Shown here: in pieces, positions 26,255 through 35,936 of the stretch | How the letters are laid out: each line of letters starts with the position of its first letter | Numbering within the stretch: position 1 is the stretch's first letter | NCBI RefSeq assembly: GCF_900101545.1 | Contig: NZ_FMZU01000007.1 | Location: 186,001 to 250,000 of the forward strand | DNA from: Variovorax sp. CF079 | GTDB taxonomy: Bacteria > Pseudomonadota > Gammaproteobacteria > Burkholderiales > Burkholderiaceae_C | Direction: 5' to 3' | DNA length: 64,000 nt | Program-made: the position numbers and the translations under genes | Notes under the pieces: model-generated | What the model was told of the DNA's origin: nothing | The model's input: the letters and a program-made list of their open reading frames with translations, nothing else | Database searches by the model: none

Positions 26255-26649
26255 AGAAGATGCTGATCGTCTGCGGCCTGGCCCTGGGCCTGGCCTCCAC
26301 CGCTTTCGCCAAGCTGCCGGCGCCGCCTTCCACGCCCGAGGCCAAGCTCAAGGCCGCGGAGACCGCGGCCAAGACCGCATGGACAGGCAAGGTCGATGCC
26401 TACCAGCTCTGCCAGGCGCAGGACAAGGTGGCGGCCAAATACCGCGCCAGCGCAGCAGCGGCCGGCAAGCAGTTGCCGCCGGCGCCGGCGACGCCCGCCT
26501 GCACCGACCCAGGCCCCTTCGCCTTCGTGCCGCCGGCCGAGCAGAAGCCGATCGAGGCCGCGGGTGCCCATTCGCCGGCCGCCACGGCAGCTGCGCCGCC
26601 GAGCACCGCCCAGCCAGCGGCGGCGACGAATCCCACGCCGAAACAGTGA
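26251..26649 (+). CDS. Small secreted Pro/Ala-rich protein of the formate dehydrogenase operon
   Basis: 132-aa protein with a signal peptide (MKKMLIVCGLALGLASTAFA, cleaved before KLPAPP). The mature part has a charged helical stretch (TPEAKLKAAETAAKTAW) and two conserved-looking Cys (YQLCQAQDK and PACTDPG), then a low-complexity Pro/Ala tail. No domain is recognised. It is sandwiched between the gamma subunit and FdhD genes by ATGA/GTGA overlaps, so it is translated with them and is probably a periplasmic accessory factor; function unknown. Confidence 0.7.
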   Translation: MKKMLIVCGLALGLASTAFAKLPAPPSTPEAKLKAAETAAKTAWTGKVDAYQLCQAQDKVAAKYRASAAAAGKQLPPAPATPACTDPGPFAFVPPAEQKPIEAAGAHSPAATAAAPPSTAQPAAATNPTPKQ

Positions 26650-27518
26650 CGACTGCCTTGCCGCTTCCGCGCCTGACTTCGGCCCGCGCCGAACTCACGC
26701 GCGAAGTGGAGGTCGTCGACGAGCACGGCGAACGCGGCGTCGTCTCGATCCCGGCCGAGCGCGACCTGACGGTCTACGTCGACCGCCGCGAACTGGTCAC
26801 GCTGATGACGCTCGGCGCCCAGCCCGAGCTGCTGGTGCTGGGCTACCTGCTGAACCAGCGGCTCATCGAGTCCGCGGCCGACGTCGAATCGATCACGGTC
26901 GACTGGGAGGTGGGTGCGGCCGCCGTGAAGACCCATGCCGGCATCGACCGCATCGAGGAGCGCACCGCCAAGAAGGTGGTGACCACGGGCTGCGGCCAGG
27001 GCAGCGTGTTCGGCGAGCTGATGGCCGGCATCGACAAGCTCGAGCTGCCCGCCACGCGCATGCGGCAGGCGCAGCTCTATGCGCTCGTCAACGTCATCCG
27101 GCTCCAGGAGAGCACCTACAAGTCGGCCGGCTCGGTGCATGGCTGCGCGCTGTTCACGCTCGGCCAGGGTGATGAAGCGCACATGCAGTGCTTCGTCGAG
27201 GACGTGGGGCGCCACAACGCGATCGACACCATCGCCGGCTGGATCGCGATGCAGCCCGCAGAAAGGCTTACGGGCGGCCGCGTGTTCTACACCACCGGGC
27301 GCCTCACGAGCGAGATGGTGATCAAGTCGGCCCAGATGGGCGTGGCCATCGTGGTCTCGCGCAGCGGCATCACGCAGATGGGTCATGAGGTCGCGATGCG
27401 CGTGGGCTTGTGCGCGATCGGGCGCGCGACCAACAAGCGCTTCGTCTGTTATGCCGGCGCCGAGCGGCTGGTGTTGCAGCCTGAGCTCGCGGGCGCCCGC
27501 GTCACGAGCGCCGCCTAA
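26646..27518 (+). CDS. fdhD: Formate dehydrogenase accessory sulfurtransferase FdhD
   Basis: 290-aa protein of the FdhD family, which moves sulfur from a cysteine desulfurase to the molybdenum cofactor so that formate dehydrogenase becomes active. Family blocks seen: LTLMTLGAQPELLVLGYLL near residue 55, the GCALFTLG block near 168, EDVGRHNAIDTIAG near 184, and YTTGRLTSEMVIKSAQMG near 218. The sulfur-carrying loop reads TTGCGQGSVF, with a single Cys where E. coli has CxxC. The start is GTG at 26646 overlapping the previous stop. It probably serves both formate dehydrogenases in the window. Confidence 0.92.
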   Translation: MTTALPLPRLTSARAELTREVEVVDEHGERGVVSIPAERDLTVYVDRRELVTLMTLGAQPELLVLGYLLNQRLIESAADVESITVDWEVGAAAVKTHAGIDRIEERTAKKVVTTGCGQGSVFGELMAGIDKLELPATRMRQAQLYALVNVIRLQESTYKSAGSVHGCALFTLGQGDEAHMQCFVEDVGRHNAIDTIAGWIAMQPAERLTGGRVFYTTGRLTSEMVIKSAQMGVAIVVSRSGITQMGHEVAMRVGLCAIGRATNKRFVCYAGAERLVLQPELAGARVTSAA

Positions 27519-27564
27519 GCCCTTCGGTTTGGCCGGGCCTTGCGGCTCGGCTATCGTCTCGCCC

Positions 27565-30081
27565 ATGAATGCTTCTCTTCGCCTAGGCTGGCGCACCCTC
27601 TGGCGCGACTTGCGCGCCGGCGAACTGCGGCTCCTCATCGTGGCCGTGCTGCTTGCCGTGGCGGCACTCACCGCGGTCGGTTTCTTCGCCGACCGGCTCA
27701 AGGGCGGACTGCAGCGCGATGCGCGCCAGCTGCTCGGCGGCGATGCGGTGCTGGCGAGCGACAACCCGACGCCGAAGGCTTTCGTCGAACGTGCACGTGC
27801 GCTCGGCCTGCAGGACGCCAGCACCTACGGTTTTCCGACCATGGCACGCGCCAGCGAGGAGCAGGGCGGCGCCAGCAAGCTGGTCGCGCTCAAGGCGGTG
27901 GAGGACGGCTATCCGCTGCGCGGCAGCCTGCAGGTGAGCACCGAGCCCGGCGTGCCGGGCCGGCCGACGCGGGACGTGCCGGCGCCGGGCGACGCCTGGG
28001 TCGATGCGTCGCTGCTCGAATCGCTGGCGCTCAAGGTGGGCGACACGCTGCTTTTGGGCGATGCCGGCCTGCGCATCGCGCGCGTGATCACGCTCGAGCC
28101 CGACCGCGGCGCCGGCTTCATGAGCTTCGCGCCGCGCGTGATGCTCAACCAGGCCGACGTGCCGCGCACCGGCCTCGTGCAACCGGCCAGCCGCGTCAGC
28201 TATCGCTTTGCCGTGGCCGGCGAGGCGCGCGCCGTCAAGACCTTCAGCGACTGGGCCGACGCAGCGATCAAGAAGGGCGAGCTGCGTGGCATGCGCCTCG
28301 ACTCCTTCGAAAGCGGCCGCCCCGAGATGCGCCAGACGCTGGACCGGGCCGAGAAGTTCCTCAACCTGGTGGCGCTGCTGGCGGCGCTGCTGTCGGCCGT
28401 GGCGGTGGCGCTGGCCGCGCGCGGCTTCGCGGCCAGCCACCTGGACGATTGCGCCATGCTGCGCGTGCTGGGCCAGAGCCAGCGCACCATCGCGCAGGCC
28501 TATGCCTTCGAGTTCGCCGCCATCGGCCTCTTCGCCAGCGCGCTCGGCGTGGCCATCGGCTACAGCGTGCACTATGTCTTCGTGCTGCTGCTCGCGGGCC
28601 TGGTCGAGACCGCATTGCCCGCGGCCACCCTCTGGCCCGTCGCCTTCGGCCTCGGCATGGGACTCACGCTGCTGTTCGCCTTCGGGCTGCCGCCGGTGCT
28701 GCAGCTCGCGCAGGTGCCGCCGCTGCGCGTGATCCGGCGCGACGTCGGCAACCTGAAGCCGGCCTCGATCGCGGTGCTGGCGCTTGGCGTGGCCGGCTTT
28801 GCCGCCTTGCTGGTGGCGGCCAGCAGCGACCTGAAGCTGGGGCTGATCGCGGTCGGCGGCTTCGCGGCGGCGGTGGCGGTGTTCGCGCTTCTGAGCTGGA
28901 TCGCGGTGCTGCTCTTGCGCCGCAGCGTCAACGAAACGACGGCGCCGCGCTGGCTGGTGCTGGCGACGCGCCAGATCTCGGCGCGGCCGGCCTATGCGGT
29001 GGTGCAGGTCAGCGCGCTGGCGGTGGGCCTGCTGGCGCTGGTGCTGCTGGTGCTGCTGCGCACCGATCTCGTGGCCAGCTGGCGCAAGGCCACGCCGCCC
29101 GACGCGCCGAACCGCTTCGTGATCAACGTCATGCCCGACCAGAGCGAGGGCTTCCAGAAGACCCTGCGCGACAACGGCGTGAGGAAGTTCGACTGGTATC
29201 CCATGATCCGCGGGCGCCTCGTCGCCATCAACGGCAAGTCGGTCTCGCCCGACGACTACGCGGACGACCGCGCGAAGCGGCTGGTCGACCGCGAGTTCAA
29301 CCTGAGCACCAGCGCCGAGGCGCCGGCGCACAACGTCGTCACGGCCGGCGCATGGAAGCCCGGCGCCGCCGGCGAGCTGAGCGTCGAGGAAGGGCTGGCC
29401 GAGACCCTGGGGATGAAGCTCGGCGACAGCCTGCGCTTCGACATCGGCGGCATGCAGAACGATGCGCGCATCACCTCCCTGCGCAAGGTCGACTGGGGTT
29501 CGCTGCATGCCAACTTCTTCGTCATGTACACCGTGGATGCGCTGCCCGAGGTGCCCGTCACCTACATGGGCGCGTTCCGCGCGCCGGACGTGAAGGGCTT
29601 CGACAACGCGCTGGTGCGCAGCTACCCCAACGTGACCAACGTCGACATGAGCGCCACCATCGGCCAGGTGCAGCGCGTGCTCGACCAGGTGATCCGCGCG
29701 GTGGAGTTCCTGTTCGGCTTCACGCTCGCGGCCGGCCTCGTGGTGCTGTTCGCGGCCGTCACCGCCACGCGCGAGGAGCGCGCGCGCGAGTTCGCCGTGA
29801 TGCGCGCAGTCGGCGCGCGCGGCAGCCTGCTGCGCCAGGTGCAGCGCGCCGAACTCGTGGGCGTGGGCCTGCTGGCCGGCTTCCTCGCGAGCATCGTCGC
29901 CTCGCTGATCGGCTGGGGCCTGGCGCGCTATGTGTTCGACTTCACCTGGACCGCTTCGCCGCTGGTGCCCATCGCCGGCTCGCTGGCCGGCGCCGTGCTC
30001 GCGCTCGCGGCCGGCTGGTGGGGCCTGCGCGAAGTGCTGCGCCGGCCGGTGGTCGACACGCTGCGGCGGGCAGCGGAGTAG
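27565..30081 (+). CDS. FtsX-like ABC transporter permease (YbbP type)
   Basis: 838-aa membrane protein of the MacB/FtsX permease family with two FtsX repeats, like E. coli YbbP (about 800 aa). A first membrane helix at about 20-42 is followed by a MacB-type periplasmic domain and a helix block at about 265-400. A second block with helices at about 410-505 and a second periplasmic domain follow, ending with helices at about 710-735, 765-790 and 800-825. The start is the ATG at 27565. The usual partner ATPase (YbbA/LolD type) is not adjacent, so it must be supplied from elsewhere or be absent. Confidence 0.87.
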   Translation: MNASLRLGWRTLWRDLRAGELRLLIVAVLLAVAALTAVGFFADRLKGGLQRDARQLLGGDAVLASDNPTPKAFVERARALGLQDASTYGFPTMARASEEQGGASKLVALKAVEDGYPLRGSLQVSTEPGVPGRPTRDVPAPGDAWVDASLLESLALKVGDTLLLGDAGLRIARVITLEPDRGAGFMSFAPRVMLNQADVPRTGLVQPASRVSYRFAVAGEARAVKTFSDWADAAIKKGELRGMRLDSFESGRPEMRQTLDRAEKFLNLVALLAALLSAVAVALAARGFAASHLDDCAMLRVLGQSQRTIAQAYAFEFAAIGLFASALGVAIGYSVHYVFVLLLAGLVETALPAATLWPVAFGLGMGLTLLFAFGLPPVLQLAQVPPLRVIRRDVGNLKPASIAVLALGVAGFAALLVAASSDLKLGLIAVGGFAAAVAVFALLSWIAVLLLRRSVNETTAPRWLVLATRQISARPAYAVVQVSALAVGLLALVLLVLLRTDLVASWRKATPPDAPNRFVINVMPDQSEGFQKTLRDNGVRKFDWYPMIRGRLVAINGKSVSPDDYADDRAKRLVDREFNLSTSAEAPAHNVVTAGAWKPGAAGELSVEEGLAETLGMKLGDSLRFDIGGMQNDARITSLRKVDWGSLHANFFVMYTVDALPEVPVTYMGAFRAPDVKGFDNALVRSYPNVTNVDMSATIGQVQRVLDQVIRAVEFLFGFTLAAGLVVLFAAVTATREERAREFAVMRAVGARGSLLRQVQRAELVGVGLLAGFLASIVASLIGWGLARYVFDFTWTASPLVPIAGSLAGAVLALAAGWWGLREVLRRPVVDTLRRAAE

Positions 30082-30125
30082 GCGCAGGGCGACTACGATC
30101 ATGTCGACTGCACAAGGTGGACGAC

Positions 30126-31499
30126 ATGACGACTGAAACCCGACCCGCGGTGCTGGACCTGATCGGCAACACGCCGCTGGTGCAGGTCACGCGGCTGGAC
30201 ACCGGCCCCTGCACGCTGTTCCTCAAGCTCGAGTCGCAGAATCCCGGCGGCTCGATCAAGGACCGCGTCGGCCTCTCGATGATCGATGCGGCCGAGCGCG
30301 ACGGCCGCCTCCAACCCGGCGGCACCGTGGTCGAGGCGACGGCCGGCAACACCGGCCTGGGCCTGGCGCTGGTGGCGCGCGCCAAGGGCTATCGCGTGGT
30401 GCTGGTGGTGCCCGACAAGATGTCGACCGAGAAGGTGCTGCACCTCAAGGCGCTCGGCGCCGAGGTGCACACCACGCGCTCGGACGTGGGCAAGGGCCAT
30501 CCCGACTACTACCAGGACTTCGCCGCGCGGCTCGCGAAGGAGATCCCCGGCGCCTTCTTCGCCGACCAGTTCAACAACCCCGACAACCCGCTCGCGCACC
30601 AGTCCAGCACCGGCCCCGAGATCTGGCAGCAATGCGGGCACGACGTGGATGCGATCGTGGTCGGCGTCGGCTCGGGTGGCACCATCACCGGGCTCACGCG
30701 CTACTTCCGCGAACTGCAGCCGCAGCTCTTTTTCGTGCTGGCCGATCCGGCGGGCTCGGTGGTCGCGGAGTACACGCGAAGCGGCACGGTGGGCGAAGCC
30801 GGATCGTGGGCGGTCGAGGGCATCGGCGAGGACTTCATCCCGGGCATCGCCGATCTGTCGGGCGTGAAGCATGCGTATTCGATCACCGACCTGGAAAGCT
30901 TCGGCACCGCGCGCGAGCTGCTGCGTGCCGAGGGCATCCTCGCCGGCTCCTCCACCGGCACGCTGCTGGCTGCAGCGCTGCGCTTCTGCCGCGCGCAGAC
31001 GCGGCCGCTGCGCGTCGTCACCTTCGTCTGCGACACCGGCACGCGCTATCTCTCGAAGGTCTACAACGACCAGTGGATGCTCGACCAGGGCCTGCTCGTG
31101 CGCGAGCACCATGGCGATCTGCGCGACGTGGTCTCGCGCCGCTTCGAGGACGGCAGCGTGATCAGCGTCGGCCCCGAGGACACGCTGCTCACCGCCTTCC
31201 AGCGCATGCGGCTGGCCGACGTGTCGCAGCTGCCGGTGCTCGAAGGCGCGCAACTGGTCGGCGTGATCGACGAATCCGATCTGCTGCTGGCCGTGCATGC
31301 GGACGCCGGCCGCTTCCGTTCGAGCGTGAAGAGCGCGATGACCGATGTGCCCGAGACTCTGCCGTCCGGCGCCAGCCTGGCCGAGCTCGAGGCCGTGCTC
31401 GACCGCGGCCTGGTGGCGATGATCGCGGACGAGTCCGGATTCCACGGCCTCATCACCCGCGTCGACCTGTTGAATCACCTGCGGAGAAGCTTGAAATGA
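30126..31499 (+). CDS. Cystathionine beta-synthase
   Basis: 457-aa PLP enzyme that condenses serine and homocysteine to cystathionine. The fold-type II catalytic domain spans residues about 1-320: Schiff-base Lys in NPGGSIKDR near 44, ATAGNTGLGLAL near 72, and the glycine loop VGSGGTITG near 183. Two CBS domains follow at about 340-395 and 400-457 (ISVGPEDTLLTAFQRM, then LPVLEGAQLVGVIDESD). The tandem CBS domains distinguish it from cysteine synthase. It overlaps the next gene by ATGA, and together they form a reverse transsulfuration pair making cysteine from homocysteine. Confidence 0.92.
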   Translation: MTTETRPAVLDLIGNTPLVQVTRLDTGPCTLFLKLESQNPGGSIKDRVGLSMIDAAERDGRLQPGGTVVEATAGNTGLGLALVARAKGYRVVLVVPDKMSTEKVLHLKALGAEVHTTRSDVGKGHPDYYQDFAARLAKEIPGAFFADQFNNPDNPLAHQSSTGPEIWQQCGHDVDAIVVGVGSGGTITGLTRYFRELQPQLFFVLADPAGSVVAEYTRSGTVGEAGSWAVEGIGEDFIPGIADLSGVKHAYSITDLESFGTARELLRAEGILAGSSTGTLLAAALRFCRAQTRPLRVVTFVCDTGTRYLSKVYNDQWMLDQGLLVREHHGDLRDVVSRRFEDGSVISVGPEDTLLTAFQRMRLADVSQLPVLEGAQLVGVIDESDLLLAVHADAGRFRSSVKSAMTDVPETLPSGASLAELEAVLDRGLVAMIADESGFHGLITRVDLLNHLRRSLK

Positions 31500-32683
31500 C
31501 CCAGGACCCCCCCAACACCCCGAAGAAGGGTTTCGCCACCCGCGTGATCCATGCCGGCCAGTCGCCCGACCCCTCGACCGGCGCGATCATGCAGCCCATC
31601 TATGCGACCTCGACCTATGTGCAGCAGAGCCCCGGCGTGCACAAGGGGCTGGACTACGGCCGCTCGCACAACCCCACGCGCTGGGCGCTGGAGCGCTGCA
31701 TCGCCGACCTCGAAGGCGGCTCGGCGGCCTTCGCCTTCGCCTCCGGCCTGGCCGCGATCTCGACCACGCTCGAATTGCTGGACGCCAATTCGCACATCGT
31801 CTCGGGCGACGACGTCTACGGCGGCACCTTTCGCCTGTTCGAGCGTGTACGGGCGCGCAGCGCGGGGCATCGCTTCAGCTTCGTCGACCTCACCGATCCC
31901 GCCAGGCTCGTCGCCGCGCTGCGGCCGGACACGCGCATGGTCTGGGTCGAAACGCCGACCAACCCGCTCTTGCGCCTGGCCGATCTGCGCGCCATCGCCG
32001 AGATCTGCCGCGAACGCGGGATCTTGAGCGTGGCCGACAACACCTTCGCGAGCCCGTGGGTGCAGCGTCCGCTGGAGGCGGGCTTCGACGTCGTGGTGCA
32101 CTCGACCACCAAGTACCTCAACGGCCATTCGGATGTGATCGGCGGCGTCGCCATCGTCGGCCGGGAAGCGCGGCACGAGGCGCTGCGCGAGCGCCTGGGC
32201 TTCCTGCAGAACTCGGTGGGTGCGATCGCCGGGCCCTTCGACAGCTTCCTCACGCTGCGCGGCGTGAAGACGCTGGCGCTGCGCATGGAGCGCCATTGCA
32301 GCAGCGCGCTCGTGCTGGCGCAGTGGCTCGAACGGCAGGCGCAGGTCGCGCGGGTGCACTACCCGGGCCTGCCTTCGCATCCGCAGCACGAGCTGGCCCG
32401 GCGCCAGATGGAGGGCTTCGGCGGCATGATCTCGATCGACCTGCGCTGCGACCTGGCCGGCACGCGGCGCTTCCTCGAGGCGGTGCAGATCTTCTCGCTG
32501 GCCGAAAGCCTGGGCGGCGTCGAGAGCCTGATCGAGCACCCGGCCATCATGACCCACGCCACCATTCCAGCCGAGACGCGCGCGCGGCTGGGTATCGGCG
32601 ATGGGCTGGTGCGGCTGTCGGTGGGCGTGGAAGACCTGGACGATCTGCGCACCGATCTGCAGCAGGCGCTGGCGAAGATCTGA
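31496..32683 (+). CDS. Trans-sulfuration enzyme, cystathionine gamma-lyase/synthase type
   Basis: 395-aa PLP enzyme of the Cys/Met metabolism family (fold type I). Seen: Tyr/Arg phosphate contacts in YGRSHNPTRWALE near residue 57, SGDDVYGGTFRLF near 103, the aspartate of VADNTFASP near 182, and the Schiff-base Lys in HSTTKYLNGHSDVIGG near 207. Sequence alone cannot cleanly split gamma-lyase from gamma-synthase, but pairing with cystathionine beta-synthase argues for the lyase, which yields cysteine, ammonia and 2-oxobutyrate. The C-terminal LGGVESLIEHPA motif near 340 is intact. Confidence 0.9.
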   Translation: MTQDPPNTPKKGFATRVIHAGQSPDPSTGAIMQPIYATSTYVQQSPGVHKGLDYGRSHNPTRWALERCIADLEGGSAAFAFASGLAAISTTLELLDANSHIVSGDDVYGGTFRLFERVRARSAGHRFSFVDLTDPARLVAALRPDTRMVWVETPTNPLLRLADLRAIAEICRERGILSVADNTFASPWVQRPLEAGFDVVVHSTTKYLNGHSDVIGGVAIVGREARHEALRERLGFLQNSVGAIAGPFDSFLTLRGVKTLALRMERHCSSALVLAQWLERQAQVARVHYPGLPSHPQHELARRQMEGFGGMISIDLRCDLAGTRRFLEAVQIFSLAESLGGVESLIEHPAIMTHATIPAETRARLGIGDGLVRLSVGVEDLDDLRTDLQQALAKI

Positions 32684-32701
32684 GTCCGGACTGCCGCGCG
32701 C

Positions 32702-33697
32702 CTACAGCACCGCGCTGCGCAGTTGCGGGAACACCTTCGACACCTTGTCGAGCAGGTAGTCGCCATAGATGCCGTTGAAGGCATGCACGTTGGCGCGGTC
32801 CCAGCGCGTGGCGCTGTCGTCGACCACGGCGGGCTTCGGCAGGCCTTCAATCGGCCGCACGCGCGCATGGAAGTTGGGGTCGAAGAAGAGCGGGAACGAA
32901 AGCCGGTCGCGTCCCGAGGTGTTGCGGATCACGCGATGCGGCGTCGAGCGGTAGAGGCCGCCGGTCATGCGGTCGAGCATGTCGCCGATGTTGATGACGA
33001 AGGCATCGGGCACCGGCGCGGCATCGATCCAGCCCTGGCCCGTGCGCACCTGCAGTCCGCCGATGTCGTCCTGCCGCAGGATGGTGAGCAGGCCGTAGTC
33101 GGTGTGCTCGCCCACGCCCCATTGCACGTCGAGGTTCGCGGGCACCGGCTGCGTCGGGTAGTTGAAGATGCGGAACAGGATCAGCGGGTCGGCCGTGTAG
33201 CGCTCGGCGAAGTAGGAGGCGGGCAGACCCAGGCTCAACGCGATGCCTTCCATCAGCGTGTGGCCGAGCCGCGTGGCAGCCTGCATGTAGTCGAGGATCG
33301 CGGTCTTGAAGCCGGGCAGGTCGGGGAACAGGTTGCGCCCGTGCACCGGCGTGCGCGCCAGCACCAGCGGATCGTCGTCGGGCAGCTCGGTGCCGAGGTA
33401 GAGCCCTTCCTTCCAGTCGGGCCGGCCCGAGGTGAGTTCTCCCGCGACTGGAAAGTAGCCGCGCCAGGCGCGGCCGCCGAGTTCCATGCGCCATTGCATC
33501 TTGGTTGCTTCGCCCTGCGCGAAGAAGGCGCGGCTCAGGTCTTCGAGCCGCTGCGTCAGCGCGGGGTCGATGCCGTGGCCGGTGATGTAGAAGAAGCCGT
33601 GCGCGCGGCAGGCCTCACCGATCTGCGCGGCGACCGCGGCGCGCTCGCGCGTCGATGCGGTGAGCGGCGCGATGTCGATCAGGGGCAGCGAAGTCAT
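32702..33697 (-). CDS. 2-oxoglutarate/Fe(II) dioxygenase, isopenicillin N synthase-like
   Basis: 331-aa oxygenase with the DIOX_N domain (residues about 1-110, LIDIAPL, then HGFFYITGHGID) and the 2OG-FeII_Oxy core. Iron ligands are His and Asp of GEHTDYGLLT near 200 and His of TPHRVIRN near 257; the 2-oxoglutarate-binding RxS follows in GRDRLSFPLF. The start is the ATG at 33697 (MTSLPLIDIAP). It is the last gene of the leftward amino-acid ABC importer operon, 16 bp after the ATPase gene, so it may hydroxylate the imported amino acid or a derivative. The substrate is unknown. Confidence 0.88.
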   Translation of the reverse strand: MTSLPLIDIAPLTASTRERAAVAAQIGEACRAHGFFYITGHGIDPALTQRLEDLSRAFFAQGEATKMQWRMELGGRAWRGYFPVAGELTSGRPDWKEGLYLGTELPDDDPLVLARTPVHGRNLFPDLPGFKTAILDYMQAATRLGHTLMEGIALSLGLPASYFAERYTADPLILFRIFNYPTQPVPANLDVQWGVGEHTDYGLLTILRQDDIGGLQVRTGQGWIDAAPVPDAFVINIGDMLDRMTGGLYRSTPHRVIRNTSGRDRLSFPLFFDPNFHARVRPIEGLPKPAVVDDSATRWDRANVHAFNGIYGDYLLDKVSKVFPQLRSAVL

Positions 33698-33713
33698 GGC
33701 GATGTCCAGGGTA

Positions 33714-34457
33714 TCAAACGGCATGCGCGAAGGGCGTGCGGATGTCGGCAAGAAACTGCTGGGCGCGCGGGTGTTGCGGCCGGTTGAAGAAGTCGTCGGG
33801 CGTCGCGCGTTCGAGCACGCGGCCGGCGTCCATGAAGAGCACGCGATCGGCCACGTCGCGCGCGAAGCCCATCTCGTGCGTCACGACCACCATGGTCATG
33901 CCTTCGCGCGTGAGGTCGCGCATCACCAGCAGCACCTCGCCGACCATCTCGGGGTCGAGCGCGCTGGTGGGCTCGTCGAAGAGCATCAGCGGCGGCTGCA
34001 TGGCCAGCGCGCGTGCGATCGCCACGCGCTGCTGCTGGCCGCCCGAGAGTTCGGACGGAAAGGCGCTTGCCTTGTGGGCCAGGCCGACGCGATCGAGCAG
34101 GGCCATCGCGCGTTCCGTCGCCTCGGCGCGCGAAAGGCCGCGCAGCTGGATCGGCGCCAGCGTGCAGTTGCCGAGCACCGTGAGATGCGGGAACAGGTTG
34201 AACTGCTGGAACACGAAGCCGATGTGCGAGCGGAAGTCGTTGAGGTCGATGCCGCGCGCATGGATGTCGCGGCCATCGACCGTGATGTGGCCCGACTGGA
34301 TCGGCTCGAGCCGGTTGATGGTGCGGATCAGCGTGGACTTGCCCGAGCCCGAAGGCCCGCAGACCACCACGACCTCGCCGCGGGCGATGCTCTCGTTCAC
34401 CTCGACCAGCGCCTGGTAGTCGCCGTACCACTTGTTGACGTTGTCGAACTGGATCAT
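33714..34457 (-). CDS. Amino-acid ABC transporter ATP-binding protein (GlnQ type)
   Basis: 247-aa ATPase of the polar amino acid transporter class. Walker A is [10 protein letters not shown] near residue 34, Q-loop [13 protein letters not shown] near 84, signature [15 protein letters not shown] near 138, Walker [14 protein letters not shown] near 158 and switch His [15 protein letters not shown] near 193. The start is the ATG at 34457 ([12 protein letters not shown]), overlapping the stop of the permease gene (ATGA). It powers uptake by the two permeases encoded upstream. Confidence 0.94.
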   Translation of the reverse strand: MIQFDNVNKWYGDYQALVEVNESIARGEVVVVCGPSGSGKSTLIRTINRLEPIQSGHITVDGRDIHARGIDLNDFRSHIGFVFQQFNLFPHLTVLGNCTLAPIQLRGLSRAEATERAMALLDRVGLAHKASAFPSELSGGQQQRVAIARALAMQPPLMLFDEPTSALDPEMVGEVLLVMRDLTREGMTMVVVTHEMGFARDVADRVLFMDAGRVLERATPDDFFNRPQHPRAQQFLADIRTPFAHAV

Positions 34458-35164
34458 GCGGGTGCTTTCGGTGCAGAGCGGACGAGCGTGCGCCGGCTGG
34501 TGCGCGCCTCCAGCCAGTAGGCGAAGCGCGAGAGGCCGAAGCACATGACGAAGTACGTGAAGCCGAGCACCAGGTAGACCTGTACCGGCTTGGTGAAGAC
34601 CTGGGTGTTGATCTGCGAGGCGATGAAGGACACCTCCGCCAGCCCGATGATGTAGCCCAGCGAGGTCTCCTTGATGGTGGAGACGAACTGGTTCACCAGC
34701 GATGGCAGCATGCTGCGCAGCGCCTGCGGCAGCACCACGAAGCGCATTGCGCGGCCGTAGCCCAGGCCCAGAGAACGCGCGCTCTCGACCTGGCCGCGCG
34801 GCACGCCCAGGATGCCGGCGCGCACGATCTCGCCGATGTAGATGCCGTCGAACACCACCAGCGCGATCAGCATGGTGCTGAACTGGTCGGTCTTGACGCC
34901 GGTCACGCTGGGCAGGAAGAAGTAGGCCCAGAACACCACCATGAGCAGCGGCGTGCCGCGCACCACGAAGGCCACGGTGGTGACCGGCCAGCGCAGCCAG
35001 CGCCAGGGGGCGACGCGCGCCAGGCCCAGCAGCAGGCCGAAGGGCAGGGCGAGCACCAGCCCCAGCGCGGCCAGCAGCACGGTGAGTGCGAGGCCGCCCA
35101 ACGGGCCGTTGGGGTATTGGCCGATCAGGAAGTAGATCCAGTAGGTCTGGACCAGCTCGATCAT
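34454..35164 (-). CDS. Amino-acid ABC transporter permease
   Basis: 236-aa inner-membrane permease of the HisMQ/GlnP class. The five or so helices include [19 protein letters not shown] near residue 25 and [13 protein letters not shown] near 72. The coupling loop with the family EAA-type motif is [25 protein letters not shown] near 125. The ATG at 35164 overlaps the upstream permease gene by 4 bp. It probably forms a heterodimer with that permease. Confidence 0.92.
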   Translation of the reverse strand: MIELVQTYWIYFLIGQYPNGPLGGLALTVLLAALGLVLALPFGLLLGLARVAPWRWLRWPVTTVAFVVRGTPLLMVVFWAYFFLPSVTGVKTDQFSTMLIALVVFDGIYIGEIVRAGILGVPRGQVESARSLGLGYGRAMRFVVLPQALRSMLPSLVNQFVSTIKETSLGYIIGLAEVSFIASQINTQVFTKPVQVYLVLGFTYFVMCFGLSRFAYWLEARTSRRTLVRSAPKAPA

Positions 35165-35856
35165 GCGGCCCTCGGCGGAAAGCGGTGCTGGTACCAGCTG
35201 GCCGCGCCGGTGATGATCATCGACACCGTGAGATAGGCCGCCGTGGCGAAGGCGAAGGATTCGGCGCTGCGGAAGGTCGCGCTCTCGACCTGCCCGGCCT
35301 GGTACATGAGCTCGGCCACGCCGATCACGGTCGCGATGCTGGTGCCCTTCCAAAGATTGAGCGTCTGCGAGATGAGGGGCGGGATCGTGACGCGCAGCGC
35401 CTGCGGCAGGATGATGCGGCGCATGGTCGCGAGAAAGCCGAAGCCGAGCGCCCGGCCGGCTTCCATCTGCACCGCGGGGATCGCGCGGATGCCGCTGCGG
35501 ATGTCTTCGGCCATGTAGGCCGCGGCGTAGAGGCCCAGCGCGACCACCGCGCTCATCGCCTCGATGCGGCCGCTGTAGAGGCGCTGCTTGATGTCCTCGG
35601 GCAGGAGCTCGGGCGCGCCGAAGTACCAGAACAGCATGTGCGCGAGCAGCGGGATATTGCGTATGGACTCGACATAGGCGAAGCCCAGCCAGCGCAGCGG
35701 CGCGGCCGGCGCCAGGCGCAGCAGCGCCACCACCAGCGCAATGGGCAGCGCCAGCATCAGCGAGGCGGCCAGCAGTTGCAGCGACAGCAGGAAGCCCGCG
35801 ACGAGCATGTCGTGGTACTTCCCCGTGATGAGCAGGGTGTAGTCGAAGGGCAGCAT
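35161..35856 (-). CDS. Amino-acid ABC transporter permease
   Basis: 231-aa inner-membrane permease of the HisMQ class starting [15 protein letters not shown]. The coupling loop reads [25 protein letters not shown] near residue 135, and helices are visible near 15-60, 85-105 and 190-215. An in-frame ATG at 35898 would add 14 residues; the internal start is preferred because the family normally begins close to the DY-type segment, but no strong ribosome binding site decides it. It is the first permease of the pair, 80 bp after the binding-protein gene. Confidence 0.9.
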   Translation of the reverse strand: MLPFDYTLLITGKYHDMLVAGFLLSLQLLAASLMLALPIALVVALLRLAPAAPLRWLGFAYVESIRNIPLLAHMLFWYFGAPELLPEDIKQRLYSGRIEAMSAVVALGLYAAAYMAEDIRSGIRAIPAVQMEAGRALGFGFLATMRRIILPQALRVTIPPLISQTLNLWKGTSIATVIGVAELMYQAGQVESATFRSAESFAFATAAYLTVSMIITGAASWYQHRFPPRAA

Positions 35857-35936
35857 GAACGGATACGTCGGCACCCGCGTCGTACGGGCGCGGGGCACAT
35901 CCTACGCATCCGGCGCCGCGGATGCCCGGCGCGGGC

